Shown: positions 23,433 to 28,413 of the stretch, one piece after another
How positions within the stretch are numbered: position 1 is the first letter of the stretch
How the letters are laid out: each line of letters begins with the position of its first letter
Assembly: GCA_014800245.1 (NCBI GenBank)
Contig: JAAVGM010000021.1
Coordinates: forward strand, 48,693-90,972
Direction: 5' to 3'
Source of the DNA: Bacteroidales bacterium
Lineage (GTDB): Bacteria; Bacteroidota; Bacteroidia; Bacteroidales; Muribaculaceae
Length of the DNA: 42,280 nt
Notes under the pieces: generated by a model
Database searches by the model: none
What the model saw: only the letters and a program-made list of their open reading frames with translations
What the model was told of the DNA's origin: nothing
Translations under genes and position numbers: made by a program

Positions 23433-23660
23433 CAGAAAGTAAAACGACGCAAAATAGTGGTTTCTGAGAATTATCATAAGAGTTTAGTTATTAGTTTTTA
23501 TTCTACAGACTTGGCATTAGGTTTGCCAATCTTTGATTTGCTAAGCAATTGGAAGGTTAGATTAATTCATTCTCTATCATTTGGGTGAAAACTTTTTTTC
23601 ATATTGTTAGACGTAAATTAGCCATGTCGCTGCCGCTGTGAAGCGGTGGCGATCTTTTTT
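23433..23660 (+). ncRNA. Candidate non-coding RNA, promoter to terminator, no ORF
   Basis: About 225 bases from the expected start to a strong terminator (stem of 11 bp with two G.U pairs, about 23626-23651, then eight T). It contains no ORF beyond a few codons. Internal hairpins include ttggca-ttaggt-ttgccaa (23511-23529) and ttgct-aa-gcaa (about 23539-23547). A structured small RNA or the remnant of a cassette that lost its gene are the two readings. Confidence 0.5.
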
Positions 23661-23664
23661 TTAT

Positions 23665-23725
23665 ACGAAAAATTAATATTATCTACGAAATAAATTGGTA
23701 TATATGCTAAAATTTAGTAGTTTTG
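23665..23725 (+). promoter_or_regulatory. Class I promoter of the 134-aa membrane protein unit
   Basis: ACGAAAA at 23665-23671 and ACGAAAT at 23685-23691 (20 bp apart), then TAGTTTTG at 23718-23725. Distances to the -7 box are 46 and 26 bp. Confidence 0.65.
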
Positions 23726-23733
23726 CAAAGTCG

Positions 23734-23836
23734 TTTGGTGGTGCTTACGATAATGAGAAGATATTAACATCAGTCCTGGGTAGAGATTGCCAAGCACCAC
23801 AAAATGCAGTCGAAGCCCGGGGCTGATTGTTTTTTG
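23734..23836 (+). promoter_or_regulatory. Leader with paired arms and an attenuator-like terminator
   Basis: 23734-23746 is complementary to 23792-23804 at 12 of 13 positions. Two bases later a compact hairpin (about 23807-23829, cagtc with gattg and agccc with gggct) is followed by six T. The terminator ends only 5 bp before the ATG at 23841, so it should gate transcription of that gene. Confidence 0.6.
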
Positions 23837-23840
23837 TGAA

Positions 23841-24242
23841 ATGGATTTAGAAAATTTCATCACATCTCTTAACAAGAGTTACAAAGAGAGTTTTATCGCG
23901 ATGTTATGCGAATTTCCCCTTGCCTACATCGATTGCTGGTGGGTGTGGGATAAGTTTGAAACATTGGAGTTATTCCCTCAGATTATCATCAGTGCAGGGC
24001 TTGCTCTTATTCTGATCGGTGTGAGTTTGGGAGGATTTGCAGTCAATTTGAACTTTCTTCGGAGAGAATACAAGGATGCAATGGACACCCAAGCAGTTTA
24101 TACTCTTTATCCCACAGTTTTCTCCACCGGCATTGTCCTCTGTTTTGATATCACCTCGAAATGGGGCTTTATCGCCGTTGTTTTTGGTTGTGTCATCGGT
24201 TACTGGTCTTTGCATCGACTTTGTGGATCTTCTCAAAAATAG
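23841..24242 (+). CDS. Membrane protein with three probable TM segments (133 aa)
   Basis: ATG 23841 is chosen, because the open frame upstream is the attenuator hairpin. Hydrophobic segments lie at about 46-68 (PQIIISAGLALILIGVSLGG), about 87-104 and about 108-126 (GFIAVVFGCVIGYWS). The N-terminal 40 residues are soluble and aromatic. It stands alone between two RNA units in the second accessory region, directly after an attenuator-like leader. A lysogen-expressed membrane (superinfection exclusion) role is possible; no family recognised. Confidence 0.6.
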   Translation: MDLENFITSLNKSYKESFIAMLCEFPLAYIDCWWVWDKFETLELFPQIIISAGLALILIGVSLGGFAVNLNFLRREYKDAMDTQAVYTLYPTVFSTGIVLCFDITSKWGFIAVVFGCVIGYWSLHRLCGSSQK

Positions 24243-24376
24243 AGCAGCAATGAATGGCGAATGCAGATAGAGAAACAGCCCGATCAGGCTTATTATCCCT
24301 ATAATCTTTTCTAAAGGCATAATTCTAAGATTTAAAAGTTTATTTTCGCAAAGATACATTTTATTAATACAATAAT

Positions 24377-24418
24377 ACGAAAATATCGTATGAAATATTA
24401 AAATAATTATTAACTTTG
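24377..24418 (+). promoter_or_regulatory. Class I promoter of a short terminated RNA
   Basis: ACGAAAA-tATCGT (24377-24389, dyad ends as at the repressor switch) and TAACTTTG at 24411-24418. The distance from box to -7 is 27 bp. Confidence 0.6.
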
Positions 24419-24424
24419 CGATGT

Positions 24425-24505
24425 GAAATTCCAATCCTCATAGAACATCAGGTTGGTACCAACCTCGACCCCGGCCTCCTGCCACAGGCCGGGGTCATTT
24501 TTTTT
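24425..24505 (+). ncRNA. Short (~80 nt) RNA unit with no ORF
   Basis: Promoter and terminator are about 50 bp apart. Between them lies only a perfect 14-bp palindrome, ggttggtaccaacc (24451-24464). The terminator is a perfect 10-bp stem (gaccccggcc/ggccggggtc, 24467-24496) with eight T. Other cassettes end with the same order (hairpin, then strong terminator), so this could be an emptied cassette or a small RNA. Confidence 0.55.
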
Positions 24506-24543
24506 ATGAAGAATGAAAAAAATTAAAAAAAATTGCTGATTTA

Positions 24544-24575
24544 TTTGGATAATAGCAACAAAAATGTTACTTTTG
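24544..24575 (+). promoter_or_regulatory. Class II promoter of hicAB-1
   Basis: TTTG at 24544-24547 and TACTTTTG at 24568-24575, spaced 20 bp: a canonical Bacteroidota promoter. Confidence 0.75.
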
Positions 24576-24603
24576 CATTGTATTTAAAAAGCACCATGAA
24601 ATT

Positions 24604-24786
24604 ATGAAAGTATCGGAATTAGTGAGAATTCTCGTGAAGTCCGGTTGCTACATCCATCGTAGAGGTGGCAATCATGATATATGGAAAAGTCCCATAACAG
24701 GAAAGACTTGCCCTGTATCTCGGCATCAGACAGAGGAATTGAAGCCAAAGACTTTGGCATCGATCAAGGAAAAGTTGGGGATTTGA
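24604..24786 (+). CDS. hicA: HicA-type toxin (copy 1)
   Basis: 60 residues, typical length. HicA double-stranded-RNA-binding-like fold: MKVSELVRILVKSGCYIHRR, then the GGNHDIWKSP block with the expected catalytic-region His (H24), TGK, PVSRHQTEELKPKTL. HicA cleaves mRNAs independently of the ribosome and is blocked by HicB. The start codon overlaps the stop of a three-codon mini-ORF (ATG 24596: M-K-L-stop), and the leader element ends at that mini-ORF's start codon, so translation is probably coupled and controlled by fold-back. Confidence 0.9.
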   Translation: MKVSELVRILVKSGCYIHRRGGNHDIWKSPITGKTCPVSRHQTEELKPKTLASIKEKLGI

Positions 24787-24862
24787 TTCCCAACTTTCCA
24801 CTCTCCTCCGAAGCTTTTGTAATATAGTGGTGCTTTTTAAATTCTTTTTAAACTTAGATTTT

Positions 24863-25270
24863 ATGAATGTTACAGGAATAATAGAGAGGAATGACAATGG
24901 GTATTATCAGATCTCTTCAGAAGAAGAGATTGGTCCCCATGGTCTCGGAGGCTATGGCTACTCCGTGGCTGAGGCTAAGGGTGATTTCCTTAAAAGCATT
25001 GAAGAAGCTAAGGATATGATTGTAGAAGAAACAGGGGAATTGTCTGCACAATTTGAGGATATCGAGGTGGATTTCCGATATGACATTCCATCTTTCTTCA
25101 ATTATTTCGACTGGATCAATGTATCGGCCTTCGCCAAGAAAGCCGGTATTAACGAATCAAAGATGCGGGCATATAAATCAGGTCTGGCCACCGCTTCCGA
25201 AAAGACCATGGAGCGGATTTGTGCAACTATTAAGGCTATCGGAGCCGAGCTTTCCTCGGCCACACTATAG
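24863..25270 (+). CDS. hicB: HicB-type antitoxin (copy 1)
   Basis: 135 residues from ATG 24863. N-terminal HicB-like fold (MNVTGIIERNDNGYYQISSE, GGYGYSVAEAKGDFLKSIEEAKD); C-terminal helix-turn-helix from about 85 (FDWINVSAFAKKAGINESKM, then TMERICATIKAIGAEL). The C-terminal part would bind the operon promoter. The toxin gene comes first, as in most hicAB operons. 76 bp separate the two genes and carry an inverted copy of the leader element. Confidence 0.85.
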   Translation: MNVTGIIERNDNGYYQISSEEEIGPHGLGGYGYSVAEAKGDFLKSIEEAKDMIVEETGELSAQFEDIEVDFRYDIPSFFNYFDWINVSAFAKKAGINESKMRAYKSGLATASEKTMERICATIKAIGAELSSATL

Positions 25271-25295
25271 CAATTGCTTTTTAAATACACCAATA

Positions 25296-25341
25296 GATTC
25301 CCCCTTTCGGAAAGAATAGCCGGAAGGGGGATTGCTTTTTT
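25296..25341 (+). terminator. Rho-independent terminator, type gattcccc/ggggatt (copy 3)
   Basis: Third copy of the hairpin seen at 6453 and 7934, slightly diverged in the loop, followed by six T. Confidence 0.85.
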
Positions 25342-25399
25342 AGGGTAAAATTTATTTGCGAAATTTTTTATAATTTATTGAATTTTTTGCCTAAATATT

Positions 25400-25430
25400 T
25401 TGTTAGTAAGAAAAATATTACTAACTTTGC
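25400..25430 (+). promoter_or_regulatory. Class II promoter of the second tiny-ORF/DUF5053 unit
   Basis: TTTG at 25400-25403 and TAACTTTG at 25423-25430, spaced 19 bp. Confidence 0.75.
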
Positions 25431-25460
25431 AGTGTAGTTAAATAATTAAATAAAAACGAT

Positions 25461-25610
25461 ATGGAAAAGTCAAGAAAGATCACCGAAAAGGAATGGGAGT
25501 TGATAACAGCTCTGAGAAACTTCCGAAAAGCGAAGCACAACCCCTCGATTCAATTAGAGCTTTACATCGATCAATTGGTGGATGAACTCAAAGAGACAGA
25601 CGAAGATTAA
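25461..25610 (+). CDS. Tiny charged leader protein (49 aa), copy B
   Basis: MEKSRKITEKEWELITALRN at the start, acidic end. Helical and soluble. It is the positional counterpart of the 46-aa gene at 6623, including the following hairpin and DUF5053-like gene, though the two peptides share little sequence. Function unknown. Confidence 0.6.
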   Translation: MEKSRKITEKEWELITALRNFRKAKHNPSIQLELYIDQLVDELKETDED

Positions 25611-25615
25611 CGAAT

Positions 25616-25640
25616 GCCCCCTCTCTTCGGGGAGGGGGTT
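25616..25640 (+). promoter_or_regulatory. Intercistronic hairpin before DUF5053-like B
   Basis: gccccctc and ggggaggggg arms around tcttc, in the same place as 6779-6807 in unit A. Confidence 0.55.
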
Positions 25641-25656
25641 TAAAAAAATAAAGACA

Positions 25657-25881
25657 ATGGATAAAATAATGGGCAAACTTAAAGATGTGGTTCTCTATCT
25701 CAAATGGGGCAACATATCAAAAGATTATTTCGGTTTTTCAAGAGGCTGGATCTATCAGCGACTGAACGGCTATGACGGCAACGGCAACGAATGCGAATTC
25801 ACCGAAAATCAGAAAGAGACGCTTCGGGAGGCATTGCGCGATATAGCGCGTAAACTCAACGAGACAGCGGATAATTTATAA
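25657..25881 (+). CDS. DUF5053-like phage protein, copy B (74 aa)
   Basis: Starts MDKIMGKLKDVVLYLKWGNI; the longer upstream frame covers the hairpin and is rejected. Shares ISKDYFGFSRGWIYQRLNGY and FTENQKETLREALRDIARKL with copy A at 6823, so the conserved core is about 70 residues. Resembles DUF5053. A small helical, probably DNA-binding protein by inference. Second gene of a promoter-to-terminator cassette. Confidence 0.65.
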   Translation: MDKIMGKLKDVVLYLKWGNISKDYFGFSRGWIYQRLNGYDGNGNECEFTENQKETLREALRDIARKLNETADNL

Positions 25882-25937
25882 AGCTCTGTTTAATTATTTA
25901 ACTACACCACGGCTCTTCTCAGAGCGGAGCCAACCCC

Positions 25938-25973
25938 GACCCGACTGATATCATTGTCAGTCGGGTCTATTTT
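25938..25973 (+). terminator. Terminator of DUF5053 unit B
   Basis: Perfect 11-bp stem gacccgactga/tcagtcgggtc, then tatttt. A smaller hairpin (ggctc/gagcc, about 25911-25931) precedes it. Confidence 0.85.
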
Positions 25974-26000
25974 AAAAGAAAGAAGGGATAATTTTTACAA

Positions 26001-26008
26001 TAATTTTG
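26001..26008 (+). promoter_or_regulatory. -7 box of the 81-aa/54-aa cassette
   Basis: TAATTTTG; no clear -33 and no ACGAAAT box. The leader is about 110 bases. Confidence 0.5.
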
Positions 26009-26124
26009 CAGAATGGGAAAATTAAGCTAATTTAGCAGAGGCAAAAGAATAAATGAATCGGAATAATTGAACCATTCCTCACACCCAAGACGTTTTACAA
26101 CTACTAACTAAATCTCAAATCATT

Positions 26125-26370
26125 ATGAGCCTATTCAAAGCTATATGGCGGTTCATCCACACAGGAGGAAGAGTGTTCTCCGAGACTACATATGGAGACT
26201 ACATCGCCGATTCTCCCTATATAGAACAATTCCGAAAAGATCTGGAAAAGTCTTCCAAAATGTCCGGATCTGCGATAGATAGAGAAAATCTGAGGGGCGA
26301 CAGCCGCCGAATCCGTCAGGATATGAGGAAAATCTTCAATCAACACAAAAAGTCTCACTGTTATGAGTAA
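26125..26370 (+). CDS. Hypothetical accessory protein (81 aa)
   Basis: Starts MSLFKAIWRFIHTGGRVFSE. An amphipathic N-terminal helix followed by a charged helical part (RRIRQDMRKIFNQHKK). No family recognised. Overlaps the following 54-aa gene by 8 bp, so the two are translationally coupled. Confidence 0.6.
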   Translation: MSLFKAIWRFIHTGGRVFSETTYGDYIADSPYIEQFRKDLEKSSKMSGSAIDRENLRGDSRRIRQDMRKIFNQHKKSHCYE

Positions 26371-26527
26371 GAAGAAATCTAAAATAAGAAAGATAAGAAA
26401 GAATCCTATTCAGAATAGAATAAGAAGTTATATGTGGGAGAATTTCTGGACAGGAGTTAAAAGTGTTGTTTCGCCGTCTCGTTTAACCGAGATCCCCCGG
26501 GTGAAGCCACCATCGATATCAAAATAG
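26363..26527 (+). CDS. Very basic 54-aa protein
   Basis: Starts MSKKKSKIRKIRKNPIQNRI with 10 basic residues in the first 20. The middle has YMWENFWTGVKSVV and the end is Pro-rich. It overlaps the previous gene and is followed directly by the 3' pairing arm. A nucleic-acid-binding peptide is suggested by charge only. Confidence 0.5.
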   Translation: MSKKKSKIRKIRKNPIQNRIRSYMWENFWTGVKSVVSPSRLTEIPRVKPPSISK

Positions 26528-26586
26528 TCTCGCTCTCTGTTTAATTAGACACTAAACTTCAATGAGGCTGCCGGAATAGCCGGCTT

Positions 26587-26618
26587 ATCCCCGTCGATAT
26601 CCTCGGCGGGGATTTTTT
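26587..26618 (+). terminator. Terminator of the 81/54-aa cassette
   Basis: atccccg/cggggat stem with inner weak pairing, then six T. Preceded by a small gccgg/ccggc hairpin. Confidence 0.8.
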
Positions 26619-26679
26619 ATCATATACTTATTTCCCTTCAGAAAAGAAAGTTGGATTTTTATAAAAAATATGAAAAATA

Positions 26680-26711
26680 TTTGGAAAAGAGTAGAAAAAT
26701 TACTACCTTTG
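26680..26711 (+). promoter_or_regulatory. Class II promoter of hicAB-2
   Basis: TTTG at 26680-26683 and TACCTTTG at 26704-26711, spaced 20 bp. Confidence 0.75.
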
Positions 26712-26731
26712 TAATGTCAAACAAGAACGTT

Positions 26732-26926
26732 ATGAATAAGTACAAGGTAAAGGAAGTGATCAGGATGCTTGAAGAAGATGGTTGGATATTGATAACAATC
26801 AAAGGAGATCACCGACAATATAAGCATCCTTCCAAGAAAGGAAAGGTTACGGTGAGAGGAAAGCCAAGCGAAACATTAAGCCAGTTCTTATTGAACAGCA
26901 TCTGGAAACAGGCAGGATGGCGATAA
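26732..26926 (+). CDS. hicA: HicA-like toxin (copy 2)
   Basis: 64 residues from ATG 26732. The in-frame ATG at 26714 lies within 3 bases of the -7 box and so would fall outside the transcript. HicA pattern: KVKEVIRMLEEDGWILITIK, GDHRQYKHPSKKGKVTV with the conserved His in GDHRQYKH, then a hydrophobic final helix. More diverged from the classic family than copy 1 but of the same length and operon order. An mRNA-cleaving toxin by family. Confidence 0.85.
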   Translation: MNKYKVKEVIRMLEEDGWILITIKGDHRQYKHPSKKGKVTVRGKPSETLSQFLLNSIWKQAGWR

Positions 26927-26984
26927 TCATCCTGCCTCTCTCTCAAAAAAATATTGATATGTGGATTGTAAAAGGGTTTTACAA

Positions 26985-27401
26985 ATGGAGAAGAAAAAAA
27001 TTAACGTCGAAGTAAGCTGGACAGGTGACAATTACTGTTGTGCTTGGGAAGATGGACAGGATGGGGTTGTATTGGTGGCGGCGAAGACAATTCAAAAGCT
27101 TAAAGAAGATTTTGAGGAATCCATGCGTCTTCACATCCTGGGATGTATTGAGGATGGCGATTCTTTCCCCGAATATCTTGCAAGTGGAGATTACGAAATC
27201 GAATATAATCTTGATGCCGCGGCCCTCATTCGCAATGCTGAGACCTTTACCACCATGTCGGTCATCAGCCGCATATCCGGAATAAACCGGAAGCAGCTTT
27301 CCCACTATGCCAATGGTGTAAAGCATCCGCGCCCGGCTCAGATTGCAAGGATAAAGGCAGCCCTTGCAATTATCGGCACGCAACTTTTAGCCTTGAGTTA
27401 G
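26985..27401 (+). CDS. hicB: HicB-like antitoxin (copy 2)
   Basis: 138 residues from ATG 26985; a GTG at 26961 is an alternative. N-terminal HicB part (VEVSWTGDNYCCAWEDGQDG, AKTIQKLKEDFEESM) and C-terminal helix-turn-helix (SVISRISGINRKQLSHYANG, ARIKAALAIIGTQLL). The C-terminal end aligns with that of copy 1 (ICATIKAIGAEL). Gene order hicA-hicB as in copy 1, with which it does not share leader sequence. Confidence 0.85.
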   Translation: MEKKKINVEVSWTGDNYCCAWEDGQDGVVLVAAKTIQKLKEDFEESMRLHILGCIEDGDSFPEYLASGDYEIEYNLDAAALIRNAETFTTMSVISRISGINRKQLSHYANGVKHPRPAQIARIKAALAIIGTQLLALS

Positions 27402-27438
27402 TTCTTGTTTGACAGCAGAGTGATTCAGGACTTGTCTG

Positions 27439-27474
27439 ACCCGATCGGCCTCATTCGCCGGTCGGGTTTTCTTT
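27439..27474 (+). terminator. Terminator of hicAB-2
   Basis: 11-bp stem with one G.U (acccgatcggc with gccggtcgggt), then a T-rich run. Confidence 0.85.
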
Positions 27475-27519
27475 ATTTATAAAAGAAATTTGTTTTTTTG
27501 TTAGAATCTCGAAATTCGT

Positions 27520-27550
27520 TTTGCAAATTAAAAATCTTTTATTAACTTTG
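27520..27550 (+). promoter_or_regulatory. Class II promoter of the second small membrane operon
   Basis: TTTG at 27520-27523 and TAACTTTG at 27543-27550, spaced 19 bp. Confidence 0.7.
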
Positions 27551-27554
27551 CAGT

Positions 27555-27804
27555 GCTTATAAAAACTGATTGAGTTATCAATCCCGGAGAGCATCGGTTA
27601 ATGCTCGACATGTCGCGGGCTTTTTTTTATGCCCGAAAGTTTGACGTTGGGATTCCTCCCAATGCACAAGACACATATATGACAGCCTACGGCTGCCGGT
27701 CCGAAAAATTAATTCGCTCGAATGGGATTGAATCGGTTTTTATAAGCAACGGATCGGCAGCCGTTTCTTTTTTGTCTGCCTTGCTTATAAAAACCGATAC
27801 GCTT
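27555..27804 (+). ncRNA. Structured leader RNA with triple 16-nt element (locus 2)
   Basis: gcttataaaaactgat at 27555-27570, its inverse at 27732-27747 and gcttataaaaaccgat at 27783-27798, 6 bases before ATG 27805. The single c-to-t change in the first copy keeps a G.U pair. The terminator-like hairpin has arms identical to those at locus 1 (27690-27703 with 27750-27763) and is followed by tttctttttt. Shared blocks with locus 1 include atcggttaatgctcgacat-type and gatacgcttatgaaagcaat-type sequence, but the triple element is unrelated. Conserved pairing with changed sequence is the signature of RNA structure. Confidence 0.7.
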
Positions 27805-28032
27805 ATGAAAGCAATTCAGTTAAAGGCCCCCGCGAGCCTCGGAATCGCGATGAACGCCAAGAGCGTGGCGAAAACAGTTTCAAACAATGCAATGGGATTG
27901 GCCGTTACTTTCGGCACTGCCTCCTTCATCGGCAGCTTACTCGATGCAATCCCCTTCGCCTCAATCTCTGCCCTCCTGATGGTTGGCTCCCTCTATTCAC
28001 TCAACGCGAAGAAAGGAGGTTCGGAATGTTGA
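27805..28032 (+). CDS. Small two-segment membrane protein, copy B (75 aa)
   Basis: MKAIQLKAPASLGIAMNAKS at the start. Exactly as long as its paralogue at 8292 and sharing GTASFIGSLL. Two hydrophobic segments (about 30-47 and 52-68) and a basic end. Overlaps the next gene (ATGTTGA). Possibly a small toxic or channel-like membrane protein controlled by the leader RNA; family not recognised. Confidence 0.65.
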   Translation: MKAIQLKAPASLGIAMNAKSVAKTVSNNAMGLAVTFGTASFIGSLLDAIPFASISALLMVGSLYSLNAKKGGSEC

Positions 28033-28394
28033 ATAAATCATGGAAACCCTCGATAGAGGATATCAAGAATGAGATCGAGCGTCTGAAGGTTTTTCTTATC
28101 AACCTCCCTTTCAATTCCGAATTCACCTATCAGATCGGACAGGTCAAGATCCGACACAGCGAACTCACCCAGCGTCTCTATTCCCTCCGGGAAGCCAATA
28201 AAGCGGAACGCGCTCGACTTCTCGAAATGGTCTATGCTATGGCAGAAGAATTCCGTCAGGAAGAGATAGAGGTCCAAAAAATGTTGGCAGATCTCAAGGC
28301 GCTACGCTGCACTCGTGGCCACCAGAATCATCTCCATATATTGGAGTTGAAAAAAGCCCGGGAAGAGGCTCAGGAATTGGAAAAAATTGATTAA
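28026..28394 (+). CDS. Coiled-coil protein of the second membrane operon (122 aa)
   Basis: Almost wholly helical and charged (IEDIKNEIERLKVFLINLPF, then REANKAERARLLEMVYAMAE, and a Lys/Glu-rich end). A coiled coil covers most of the chain. No counterpart in the 8.3 kb locus, so this gene was gained here or lost there. Role unknown. Confidence 0.65.
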   Translation: MLNKSWKPSIEDIKNEIERLKVFLINLPFNSEFTYQIGQVKIRHSELTQRLYSLREANKAERARLLEMVYAMAEEFRQEEIEVQKMLADLKALRCTRGHQNHLHILELKKAREEAQELEKID

Positions 28395-28413
28395 CTTTAA
28401 GCATTGAAAGAAA

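Larger units (their letters stand above)
24579..25289 (+). repeat. Leader element of hicAB-1 with two inverted partners
   Basis: The leader tgtatttaaaaagcaccat (24579-24597) is complementary over 15 bases to tggtgctttttaaat (24828-24842, between hicA and hicB) and over 15 bases to tgctttttaaataca (25275-25289, after hicB, 6 bp before the terminator). Both 3' arms compete for the same leader. Confidence 0.75.
25433..25907 (+). repeat. Leader/3'-end inverted repeat of DUF5053 unit B (19 bp)
   Basis: 25433-25451 and 25889-25907 are perfect 19-base complements, the longest exact pair in the set. The 5' arm is at the expected mRNA start and the 3' arm follows the stop codon by 7 bases. Confidence 0.8.
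26027..26548 (+). repeat. Leader/3'-end inverted repeat of the 81/54-aa cassette
   Basis: 26027-26040 pairs with 26535-26548: 12 Watson-Crick pairs, one G.U and one mismatch in 14. The 3' arm is 7 bases after the last stop codon and about 40 bases before the terminator. Confidence 0.55.
26715..27414 (+). repeat. Leader/3'-end inverted repeat of hicAB-2
   Basis: tgtcaaacaagaac (26715-26728, at the expected mRNA start, ending 3 bases before ATG 26732) is the exact complement of gttcttgtttgaca (27401-27414), which begins at the last base of the hicB stop codon. Confidence 0.75.

Noticed and set aside
23970-24434. Minus-strand 154-codon ORF opposite the 133-aa membrane protein
   Set aside because: Crosses a clear plus-strand promoter and overlaps a gene with a good membrane profile; low-complexity hydrophobic shadow.
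5880-27414. Paired arms as terminal inverted repeats of transposable or integron-like cassettes
   Set aside because: The arms differ completely between cassettes and no transposase or integron integrase is present; mobile ends recognised by one enzyme would share sequence.
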